From a virus: DNA of 21,752 bases. The notes beneath the pieces are model-generated. The model was given only the letters and a program-made list of their open reading frames with translations. It did no database searches and had not been told where the DNA came from. The stretch lies in the IMG/VR virus record IMGVR_UViG_3300002835_001258, positions 1 to 21,752 of that record. One strand, given 5' to 3'. Positions 1 through 5,240 of this stretch are shown here, in pieces. Both the position numbers and the translations under genes were made by a program. The stretch's first letter is position 1; every line of letters begins with the position of its first letter.

Positions 1-194
1 GCGGCTTGTTGGATCGTCTCGAAATGGTGGCCGGTGGTCGATTGCACCCAGTACCCGACATGCTGGCCGTTTTCGTAGACCTCGTGGCGACCGTTCGGGA
101 GCATGCTGTCCGTCTTGTATTGGGTCCGCCACGGGCCTTTCGATTCAATCTGGAACAGTCCGTCCGTCGCGTTGTTTTTCATGTCAATCCGCAT
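1..194 (-). CDS. Hypothetical protein, 3' end cut by window edge
   Basis: The reverse strand opens with ATG at 194-192 and stays open to the left edge, giving the first 64 residues of a protein whose end lies outside the window. An AAGGA ribosome site sits 7 bases before the ATG, which supports the start. The visible part is polar and aromatic, with segments such as FQIESKGPWRTQYKTDS and HEVYENGQHVGYWVQ, suggesting a small beta-rich soluble protein. No signal peptide or membrane segment is seen. It runs in the same direction as the integrase, but the tandem dyads at 329-372 lie between them, so it could be host DNA beyond an attachment site or a further phage gene. I do not recognise the family. 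Confidence 0.6.
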   Translation of the reverse strand, partial: MRIDMKNNATDGLFQIESKGPWRTQYKTDSMLPNGRHEVYENGQHVGYWVQSTTGHHFETIQQA

Positions 195-328
195 GTTCTG
201 TTCCTTGTGTTGGCTGTGTCGTTTGCGTCCCGTCATGGTGATATCTTAGCTATCGTCGTTCGTGCGTCAAGTGCTAAACACGGAAATCCGGAATTTTTTC
301 GGAACGGGGGAAATCGGCCAAAAACGAA

Positions 329-372
329 GCGCTACACGAAATGTAGCGCCGCGCTACGCCGGGTGTAGCGCC
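329..372. repeat. Two tandem 22-bp palindromic repeats beside the integrase gene
   Basis: Bases 329-350 and 351-372 are back-to-back 22-bp units that agree at about 17 positions. Each begins GCGCTAC and ends TGTAGCGCC, so each is also an inverted repeat (arms 329-336 and 342-349; arms 351-357 and 365-371) around a 5-7 base centre. The two centres differ while the arms are kept. The block lies 7 bases beyond the integrase stop. It could terminate int transcription, although no clear T-run follows on the minus strand, or it could be integrase core-type sites, whose normal plan is inverted arms around a 6-8 bp crossover region. The direct repeat period of 22 bp is about two helical turns. Confidence 0.7.
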
Positions 373-378
373 CGCGAT

Positions 379-1248
379 TTACGCCGCGTCGGGCCTGAAA
401 AGCACGTCAATCGCCCGTGGCTGCGGTGCGATCCGCCGGTCGATGTACGATTCGCGGGTGGTGGCCGCCGACGAGTGGTCGAGGAGCGACGTGGCGTTTC
501 CACCTGCGGCTGCCGCGTGGCTGGCAACCGATCGCCGCATGCAGTGGAACAGGTGCTTTCGGTCGCTCGGCAACCCCTCGCGTTTCAGGCACGAACGCCA
601 GCGATTGGCGACCGTTTCCGCCGAGCAATCGCGGGGGAACAGCATCGGGCCGCTGTAGACCGCACGGATCGCCGCGAGAGCCGCGACCGTGTCTGGATGC
701 AGGGTGTAGACCATGTCGCGCGTCTTCCCCTTCCGGTGGGCGGCAATCACTGTGAGCGACGATCCCGCAAGCTGCGCGGCCTCGGTCTTGAGCACGGCCC
801 CGATCCGCTCGCCGGTGTCCCACAACACCAAGAGCAACGCCCGGAACCACACGGCACCAGGTACGCCGCAGATTGGTTGGCGAGCGTGCGCCGTGGCAGC
901 AATCACGCGGGCCAACTCGGCGCGGGTCCATGCGACGGGGTTGGCGTGTTCCACGGGGGCCGCGTCAATGTCGGGGAATGTCTTCACCCAACCCCGCTTT
1001 GCCGCGAACGTCCATAGCGCGACGAGCTTGGACCGATACCCGTTGGCGGTGTACGCCGTCCGACCCTTGCGGATCACGCTGGCGACGACATCGGACACGT
1101 TGTCGTCCGTCAGGTCATCGACCGTTGGCAGACGACCGACCACGAGTCCAAGGGCCACGATCGCGCGGCGGAACTTCCCCTCGGTGTTCGCGGCGGCTCC
1201 GAGAAGTTTCCGGGTTTTGTATCGCTCAAATGCTTCGAAAAGAAGCAT
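379..1248 (-). CDS. int: Tyrosine recombinase / phage integrase
   Basis: 289-residue protein that should catalyse site-specific integration and excision of the phage genome. The catalytic set of the tyrosine recombinase family is complete: Arg148 (DTGERIGA), Lys173 or Lys175 in the HRKGK beta-hairpin, His235-x-x-Arg238 (LFHCMRRS), His258 (LLDHSS) and nucleophile Tyr268 (TTRESYIDRR). Residues 1-95 form the helical core-binding (SAM-like) domain and about 105-289 the catalytic domain. The length is normal to slightly short, with no evident arm-binding domain. The frame is open much further upstream, but ATG at 1248-1246 is preferred because an AAGGGGGAG ribosome site precedes it and similarity begins there. 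It is transcribed away from the excisionase gene, with the structured region 1249-1536 between them. Family call is firm; specificity is unknown. Confidence 0.96.
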   Translation of the reverse strand: MLLFEAFERYKTRKLLGAAANTEGKFRRAIVALGLVVGRLPTVDDLTDDNVSDVVASVIRKGRTAYTANGYRSKLVALWTFAAKRGWVKTFPDIDAAPVEHANPVAWTRAELARVIAATAHARQPICGVPGAVWFRALLLVLWDTGERIGAVLKTEAAQLAGSSLTVIAAHRKGKTRDMVYTLHPDTVAALAAIRAVYSGPMLFPRDCSAETVANRWRSCLKREGLPSDRKHLFHCMRRSVASHAAAAGGNATSLLDHSSAATTRESYIDRRIAPQPRAIDVLFRPDAA

Positions 1249-1332
1249 GCCTCTCCCCCTTGCCCAAGAGAAAAACACCAAGGGCGATGGTGTAAAGGCG
1301 GAAGGCCTCGCGACAGGGGGTTGCGAAAAGCG

Positions 1333-1398
1333 GGCCACGTTTCCGGGAATCCTGTGGCCGGGCGTGCCGAGAGTGCTGGCGCGTTGCGGAAACGCAAC
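1333..1398. promoter_or_regulatory. Nested dyad and tetraloop hairpin between int and xis
   Basis: GGCCAC at 1333-1338 pairs with GTGGCC at 1354-1359. Between them lies a second dyad, TTCC-G-GGAA at 1341-1349. Downstream, GTTGCG (1383-1388) and CGCAAC (1393-1398) form a perfect 6-bp stem with a GAAA tetraloop. These lie in the 288-bp divergent intergenic region, where int and xis control sites are expected. They could be repressor or excisionase operators, or parts of a structured leader. No convincing sigma70 promoter was found in this interval. Confidence 0.45.
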
Positions 1399-1432
1399 CT
1401 CGATTGCTCTCCTGGGCATTTGAAGAGAGTAC

Positions 1433-1505
1433 ACGGCAGAGGGCCATGTTCGCGAGGCATGGCGACCGCTGAGCTTGTCGCGGGATATCAACCTCTGCCG
1501 TTTTT
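1433..1505 (+). ncRNA. Candidate three-way-junction RNA ending in an intrinsic terminator
   Basis: P1 is a perfect 10-bp stem of 1433-1442 with 1492-1501 (core CGGCAGAGG/CCTCTGCCG). Inside it P2 is GCCATG 1443-1448 with CATGGC 1458-1463, loop 1449-1457 containing the self-complementary TCGCGA. P3 is CCGC 1466-1469 with GCGG 1480-1483. A run of five T follows at 1501-1505, as in a Rho-independent terminator on the + strand. The element ends 31 bases before the excisionase ATG, so it may be a leader/attenuator for that gene or a separate small RNA. It matches no riboswitch class I know. The structure is read by eye and unscored. Confidence 0.5.
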
Positions 1506-1536
1506 CTGTTTGCCTGTTTTTACGGGAAAGAATATC

Positions 1537-1758
1537 ATGGACGACATGATCGCTGTCCCCGACTTCCCCGCCATCGACACCAAAGCCGCCGCCCGAATCA
1601 TCGGGTGCCGGGATGCGAACGTCCGTATCCTGCTGATCGCCGGTCGAATTCGCGGGCGGAAGATTGGCCGGGATTGGTGGGTCGATGCCGATTCCGCCAA
1701 AGCCTACGCGGAGTCCCCGCAGAAAACGGGCCGTCCTCGCCACGTCAAGAATTCTTGA
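1537..1758 (+). CDS. xis: Excisionase-like helix-turn-helix protein
   Basis: 73-residue basic protein with a MerR/HTH_17-type winged-helix core at about residues 13-55: AAARIIGCRDANVRILLIAG is the helix-turn-helix, and RIRGRKIGRDWWVDADS is the wing that in such proteins inserts into the minor groove. Proteins of this shape next to a divergent tyrosine integrase are usually excisionases (recombination directionality factors), though small regulators with the same fold exist. The start at 1537 is chosen because GGGAAAG precedes it and the bases upstream form the structured RNA; the frame itself is open further left. A second ATG at 1546 is possible. It lies between the structured RNA and the promoter/operator at 1778-1810. 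The gene name reflects role by context, not a database hit. Confidence 0.7.
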   Translation: MDDMIAVPDFPAIDTKAAARIIGCRDANVRILLIAGRIRGRKIGRDWWVDADSAKAYAESPQKTGRPRHVKNS

Positions 1759-1777
1759 CAAAATCTGTAAAGGTGGC

Positions 1778-1810
1778 TTGACGACGTTTCGATGTTAGCG
1801 TAAAAACATC
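1778..1810 (+). promoter_or_regulatory. Sigma70-like promoter with overlapping dyad operator
   Basis: TTGACG at 1778-1783 is followed after exactly 17 bases by TAAAAA at 1801-1806, a reasonable -35/-10 pair reading rightwards into the early operon. A perfect dyad, GATGTT (1791-1796) and AACATC (1805-1810), covers the -10 element, the classic layout of a repressor operator. No repressor gene is visible in the window. Promoter calls by eye in GC-rich DNA are uncertain. Confidence 0.45.
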
Positions 1811-2066
1811 TCGTCACGAACGCGCTTGATATCGCGGTTGTGACAGGAAGGACAAGCCAAATTGCTCGCCCCCTGCTCGGGGCACGCGATGCGGCTGCAT
1901 CGATTGAAAGCAAATCTCCCCCGGTGGCGGTCGTGCGTTGGTTTGGCGCGACCGATCCGGCGCGTAGGCCCATGTCGCGTGGCGGGCTTCGTAAATCTGG
2001 CCTTGGGGGTGTCTTGACCCGGACGCCTAGCCAAACGTGGGCAGGGTCTTTTTTGAGGGGTGCCGC
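1811..2066. other. Stretch without a convincing + strand gene; HNH-like remnant on minus strand
   Basis: No + strand frame here has both a ribosome site and recognisable content. On the minus strand, a frame ending at 1795 encodes a tail reading ASNLACPSCHNRDIKRVRDE, which recalls the end of HNH endonucleases (NLACPSCHN), but no upstream CxxC or HH part and no good start are seen, so it may be a relic or chance. At the right end GACCC (2016-2020) and GGGTC (2044-2048), with six T at 2049-2054, could form a weak long-looped terminator directly before the 2067 gene. Confidence 0.35.
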
Positions 2067-2171
2067 ATGGATGTGGTGTACAGCGAACAACTGATCGGCG
2101 CTCTGTGCGGTGCCGTGTGTTCCGTGCTGTTTGGCGTGGCGTTTCTCCTGCAAGGGGACGGGCCATCGTGA
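2067..2171 (+). CDS. Small single-pass membrane protein (34 aa)
   Basis: 34 residues starting MDVVYSEQ, with a hydrophobic stretch at about residues 9-29 (LIGALCGAVCSVLFGVAFLL) that can cross the membrane once. It ends in a short polar GDGPS tail. GAGGGG lies 8 bases before the ATG, a good ribosome site, and the stop TGA overlaps the GTG start of the next gene. It is too short for family assignment. Small membrane proteins early in phage operons can be superinfection-exclusion factors or host-membrane regulators, but nothing in the sequence decides this. Confidence 0.6.
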   Translation: MDVVYSEQLIGALCGAVCSVLFGVAFLLQGDGPS

Positions 2172-2410
2172 TTGAGCGCGTTGGACACAACCCCGGCGAA
2201 GAGCGTGGCGACCAAATCAAAGGGAGCCGGATGTTCCGCGATTGGTGCTACGCATGTGGAGAAGCGATTCGGATGACGAGTCGCGGAGCGTGCGACGGCA
2301 ACAACCAATGCACGGAGTGCCGTGGGGCTGGGACGGAAGCACAGCGTACTGCGGAGATGTGGCAATACCTCACGCCGCGTCAGCAGCACGGGAAAAGAAA
2401 TACAGGCTGA
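2168..2410 (+). CDS. Zinc-ribbon small protein
   Basis: 80-residue protein starting at GTG 2168, coupled to the preceding gene by a GTGA overlap and preceded by AAGGGGA. It has four cysteines in a CYAC...CTEC arrangement (about residues 29, 32, 51, 54), separated by a polar loop, the pattern of a zinc ribbon. The remainder is basic and polar (C-terminus PRQQHGKRNTG). Such small zinc-binding proteins are common in phage early regions and usually bind nucleic acid or a host protein. Its stop codon is the start of the csrA leader, so it may be cotranscribed with csrA. No specific function can be assigned. Confidence 0.65.
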   Translation: MIERVGHNPGEERGDQIKGSRMFRDWCYACGEAIRMTSRGACDGNNQCTECRGAGTEAQRTAEMWQYLTPRQQHGKRNTG

Positions 2411-2460
2411 CGGATCGCTAGTTGCCCACGGACGGGCTTTTCACACACAACTAACAGGAG
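2410..2460 (+). promoter_or_regulatory. csrA leader with candidate CsrA-binding hairpin
   Basis: A 4-bp GC stem (2424-2427 with 2434-2437) presents the hexaloop ACGGAC at 2428-2433 closed by C-G, which is the ANGGA-in-a-hexaloop form of CsrA/RsmE sites; the run CACGGACG matches the CANGGANG consensus. A second ACGGA lies at 2410-2414, and the Shine-Dalgarno of csrA itself contains AGGA (2456-2459). An outer dyad TAGTTG (2419-2424)/CAACTA (2448-2453) could extend the fold. The layout fits CsrA repressing its own translation. Four T at 2438-2441 leave a weak terminator as an alternative. Confidence 0.5.
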
Positions 2461-2468
2461 CCGCAGGG

Positions 2469-2846
2469 ATGCTGGTCTTATCTCGCGAGCGCAATCAAGA
2501 CATTGCAATCGGCGATCACATTGTCGTGACGGTCGTCGGCATTCGGGGAAACTCGGTACGGCTGGGGATCACCGCTCCGAAGGAAACGCCGATCACACGT
2601 CCGGACATGACGCACCGATTCGAGGGTGCGAAGTGCGGCAAGGATTGGACGTGGGCTTTTATCCAAGTGCTTGACGGCGAGCGGGTATGCCGCAAGTGCA
2701 ATCCGAGCCGCGTGCTGTCGCGGAGCGCGTCGGGCTATCTGCAAGAGACGTTCATGGATCACGGCGAGCGAATCACGCAGGAAGCGCGAATGAATCGGAA
2801 TGATGCCGAGGCGAGCGATTGGGTTGTCGTGGAGGACGGACAATGA
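2469..2846 (+). CDS. csrA: CsrA-family carbon storage regulator with C-terminal extension
   Basis: 125 residues. Positions 1-50 are a typical CsrA RNA-binding domain: start MLVLSRERNQDIAIGD, the VRLGITAPKE strand, and the key Arg44 in ITRPD. CsrA dimers bind GGA motifs in mRNA leaders and usually block translation. Position 7 is Glu where many CsrA proteins have Arg. The normal family length is 60-75 residues; here 75 more follow, with His49, Cys56, Cys74 and Cys77 (ERVCRKC) that could form a small zinc site, then an acidic end. The start at 2469 has AGGAG upstream. The gene is coupled to the next one by ATGA. Its leader carries candidate CsrA sites, so autoregulation is likely. The extension's role is unknown. 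Confidence 0.92.
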   Translation: MLVLSRERNQDIAIGDHIVVTVVGIRGNSVRLGITAPKETPITRPDMTHRFEGAKCGKDWTWAFIQVLDGERVCRKCNPSRVLSRSASGYLQETFMDHGERITQEARMNRNDAEASDWVVVEDGQ

Positions 2847-3109
2847 GCGGCCCACCCCCTGACCCGAACGGCGGTTGCCCATACCTGCCGGGAAGCCCTG
2901 AAAAAGTCGATTGGCTCGAACGCCGCATGGCGGACGGCTGGTGCCTGTGGCACGAACACGACGCGAAGATGGAAGACCTCGCGACAGTCGAGACTGAGGG
3001 GGCCGCTTCCTACCAGCCAACCGGCGACGGCGAACCACCACGAGGGAAAGTCCGGCTAAGCAAGAAGGTCGGGTTGGTGGTGGAATCGATTGGAATCATT
3101 CACGAGTAA
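2843..3109 (+). CDS. Hypothetical phage protein (88 aa)
   Basis: 88 residues from ATG 2843, overlapping the csrA stop by four bases (ATGA) with GGAGG upstream, so translation is probably coupled to csrA. The protein begins MSGPPPDPNGGCPYLPGS, then has an aromatic and charged segment (EKVDWLERRMADGWCLW) and ends in a basic then hydrophobic tail. There is no membrane segment. Two cysteines (12 and 34) and HEHD could bind a metal, but no complete motif is seen. Family not recognised. Confidence 0.7.
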   Translation: MSGPPPDPNGGCPYLPGSPEKVDWLERRMADGWCLWHEHDAKMEDLATVETEGAASYQPTGDGEPPRGKVRLSKKVGLVVESIGIIHE

Positions 3110-3112
3110 TAC

Positions 3113-3433
3113 ATGCCCGCGTTCACACACGACATCGTCTACGACTTCGGCTACGTCCGCTTGCAGGTCAGATACGACATCAACCCCGGTTGGCCGGGCG
3201 ACGGCATGACGCCGCGAGAGGATGCGTTTCCCGAGGGGATTCGGTGCAAGTTCGAGTGTGGCGTTATTCAAGGCGCGGACGGCGTGGAGATCGAGTCGAG
3301 GAACTACCCGATCCGTGTTTGCTGGGAGTACGGGCGGAAGTATCTGGCGAAGTACGAAGACGAGATCAACGAAGCGGTGGAGCGGCATTTTCACGAGCGG
3401 CAAGGGGACCATCTTGGCAGAATCTATTCTTGA
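3113..3433 (+). CDS. Hypothetical protein (106 aa)
   Basis: 106 residues, starting 3 bases after the previous stop. The ribosome site is weak (GAG only), so translation probably depends on read-in from the gene before. The sequence is rich in aromatic and charged residues (DIVYDFGYVRLQVRYD, RVCWEYGRKYLAKYED) and looks soluble and mixed alpha/beta. The C-terminus, EAVERHFHERQGDH, overlaps the TTG start and ribosome site of the Sak4-like gene by 20 bases. No known domain is recognised. Its place just before the recombination genes may mean an accessory role. Confidence 0.65.
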   Translation: MPAFTHDIVYDFGYVRLQVRYDINPGWPGDGMTPREDAFPEGIRCKFECGVIQGADGVEIESRNYPIRVCWEYGRKYLAKYEDEINEAVERHFHERQGDHLGRIYS

Positions 3434-4193
3434 CCTGTTGTTTGATCCGGCGAAGAAACAACGCCCGAGGAGACTCATGGTCTACGGGCCTGACGGCGTC
3501 GGCAAATCGACATTCGCGGCGTCGGCTCCTGATCCGGTGTTTGTCACAACCGAGGACGGGCTGCGGGGGATCAAAGGGGCGATCCAATTCCCTGTCGCAA
3601 AAGACCTCGAAACATTCTGCGGCTACGTCGCGGCGCTCAAAGACCCGTCTCACGGACGCAAAACGCTGGTCGTTGATTCGACTACCGGCCTGACAAAGCT
3701 GATCGACGCCTGTGTTGCCGCGAAGGCCGGGAAGGCGTCGGTCGTCGAGATCGGGTTCGGCAAGGAACGGCCACTCCAACGCGAGGCGTGGGATGGCGTG
3801 CTCAATCTGATCGAGGATGTTTCGCTCGCAGCCAACATGACGGTTGTGCTGCTGGGCCACGCCAAGAACGACAGCTTCAAACCGCCCGACGGCGACAACT
3901 ACAACCGCTGGGTGCCGAAGCTGCCGGACGAATGCCGGATGGCCGTGTGTGAGTGGTGCGACGAATACTTTTTCGCGACCTACAAGGTGTTCACCAAATC
4001 GGAAGGCGAAGGCAAGGCCGCGACACGGAAAGCGATCGGCTCCGGCGACCGGATCATGAAGACGACGGGGGCGGGGGCGTTCCTCGCCAAGAGACGGATT
4101 GAGATGCCCGACGAATTGCCGCTTTCGTGGGATGCGTACCAGTATTACGTCGACGGCGGCACCGACGAACAAACGAACGGAGGGAAGTTCTGA
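3414..4193 (+). CDS. Sak4-like AAA/RecA-fold ATPase (phage recombination)
   Basis: 259-residue RecA-fold ATPase. The Walker A motif GPDGVGKST is at residues 25-33 and Walker B KTLVVDS ends near 89; GHAKND at about 150 fits the sensor region. The family (AAA_24, Sak4-type single-strand annealing/RecA-core proteins) helps phage recombination and is typically encoded next to a DUF669 or SSB-type gene, as here. The start is TTG 3414 because AAGGGGA lies 6 bases before it and it leaves a normal N-terminus; the later ATG at 3477 would leave only a few residues before Walker A. The stop overlaps the next ATG (TGATG). Family call is strong; the exact DNA activity is inferred. Confidence 0.88.
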   Translation: MAESILDLLFDPAKKQRPRRLMVYGPDGVGKSTFAASAPDPVFVTTEDGLRGIKGAIQFPVAKDLETFCGYVAALKDPSHGRKTLVVDSTTGLTKLIDACVAAKAGKASVVEIGFGKERPLQREAWDGVLNLIEDVSLAANMTVVLLGHAKNDSFKPPDGDNYNRWVPKLPDECRMAVCEWCDEYFFATYKVFTKSEGEGKAATRKAIGSGDRIMKTTGAGAFLAKRRIEMPDELPLSWDAYQYYVDGGTDEQTNGGKF

Positions 4194-4675
4194 TGGGGAA
4201 CCTGGGCGACGTGTTTGGCGGTCAGTCGGCGAACGACATCGAGGAGCGGTCTTTCGACGTGCTTCCGATGGGCGATTACACGCTGGTCGTGACAGCCAGC
4301 GAAACGAAGACCACGAAGAGCGGAAACGGCACGTACCTGAGTTGCACGATGGAGATCGTCGAGGGCCAGCACAAGGGCCGCAAGCTGTTCGCGAACTTCA
4401 ACATCAAGAACCCGAACGCCGAGGCGGTGTCGATCGCGCGTGCGGAACTGGCGGCGTTGTGTCGGGCTGTGCGAGTGCCGAACCCGAAGGATTCGAGCGA
4501 ACTTCACGACAAACCCTTCGACGCCCGGATCGGCATCGAGAAGCGGAAGGACACCGGCGAAGCGCAGAACCGCATCAAGAAGTACGCGGTGCGTGGCGGT
4601 CTCGGTGCGACTCCGGCGGGAGCGACGACCGGCGGCGGTCAAGCGACGAGCGACAAGAAGCCTTGGGAACGATGA
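4193..4675 (+). CDS. DUF669 family protein (likely ssDNA-binding partner)
   Basis: 160 residues starting at ATG 4193, overlapping the ATPase stop and preceded by GGAGGGAAG. The middle part, with GDYTLVVTASETKTTKSGNG, SCTMEIVEGQHKGRKLF and FNIKNPNAEAVSIARAELAA, is the pattern of the DUF669 phage family, found beside Sak4-type ATPases and suspected to bind single-stranded DNA. The C-terminal 30 residues are Gly/Ala/Thr-rich and flexible and end KKPWER, like the disordered tails of SSB-type proteins though not acidic. It is followed by a hairpin and T-run, which may lower expression of the next genes relative to this one. Confidence 0.82.
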   Translation: MGNLGDVFGGQSANDIEERSFDVLPMGDYTLVVTASETKTTKSGNGTYLSCTMEIVEGQHKGRKLFANFNIKNPNAEAVSIARAELAALCRAVRVPNPKDSSELHDKPFDARIGIEKRKDTGEAQNRIKKYAVRGGLGATPAGATTGGGQATSDKKPWER

Positions 4676-4689
4676 AGCATCGGGTGGGG

Positions 4690-4723
4690 CGCGGTCCCGG
4701 CGCAGTGTCGGGGCCGCGTTTTT
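4690..4723 (+). terminator. Rho-independent terminator or attenuator inside the operon
   Basis: CGCGGTCCCG (4690-4699) and CGGGGCCGCG (4709-4718) form a 10-bp GC-rich stem with one G-U pair and a 9-base loop, followed at once by five T. This is a good intrinsic terminator shape in the 61-bp gap between the DUF669 and Gp157-like genes. Because replication genes continue in the same direction, it is either a partial terminator that sets early gene ratios, or one overcome by antitermination. Confidence 0.7.
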
Positions 4724-4736
4724 CTGAGGGGAGATC

Positions 4737-5240
4737 ATGCCACCGTTTTACAAACTGACGGACGCGCTGGAACAGCTTTACGAATCGATCACCGTCGGCG
4801 AGGACGGCAGTATCGACGAGGAGACGCGGGCCACGCTGGAAGCGATGCAACAGCCGTGGCGCGAGAAGGCGATCAACATCGCGCGGCTGGCCAAGAACCT
4901 GAGCGGCGAACTGGCCGCCTACGAACAGCACGAAGCGACGATCAAGGCGCGGCGGATGAGGATCGAGAAGCAAGTCGACCAACTCAAGAGCTATCTCCGC
5001 GAGAACATGGAGCGGCTTGGCGAAACGTCGGTCGAGGAAGGGACGATCAAGGTGCGGTTGTGTCGCAACGCTCAACCGACGGTCGTGCTGCAAGAATTGG
5101 GGCTGCACAACGTGCCGGCGGCGTTTGTGATTCATCCGGAACCGATTCTCGACAAGCGGAAGTGCCTGGAGCACCACAAGCGGGGTGAGTCGATCACCGG
5201 GGTCGAGTTTCTTGTCGGTCATCATGTGCGGATTTCGTGA
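4737..5240 (+). CDS. Siphovirus Gp157-like protein
   Basis: 167 residues, close to the usual length of the Gp157 family. The N-terminal half is a long charged coiled-coil-like helix set (about 30-105, with REKAINIARLAKNLSGELAA and RRMRIEKQVDQLKSYLRENM), and the C-terminal part is a short beta region (GTIKVRLCRNAQPTVVL). Gp157 was described in streptococcal siphoviruses and linked to phage resistance phenotypes; family members are common beside Sak4/DUF669-type recombination genes, as here. Biochemical role is not settled. GAGGGGAG just before the ATG supports the start. The stop overlaps the next gene's start. Confidence 0.82.
   Translation: MPPFYKLTDALEQLYESITVGEDGSIDEETRATLEAMQQPWREKAINIARLAKNLSGELAAYEQHEATIKARRMRIEKQVDQLKSYLRENMERLGETSVEEGTIKVRLCRNAQPTVVLQELGLHNVPAAFVIHPEPILDKRKCLEHHKRGESITGVEFLVGHHVRIS

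Noticed and set aside
262-1017. Long + strand frame opposite the integrase
   Set aside because: Arg-rich and without domain content; it is the mirror of the integrase codons in GC-rich DNA, and the integrase has a full catalytic set.
1755-1760. TTGACA at the end of the excisionase gene as a -35 box
   Set aside because: No acceptable -10 lies 16-18 bases downstream; the TTGACG at 1778 fits better.
1840-2094. 84-codon + strand frame in the early gap
   Set aside because: No ribosome site, no domain, and it overlaps the weak hairpin and the start of the 2067 gene; Arg/Ala-rich like other shadows.
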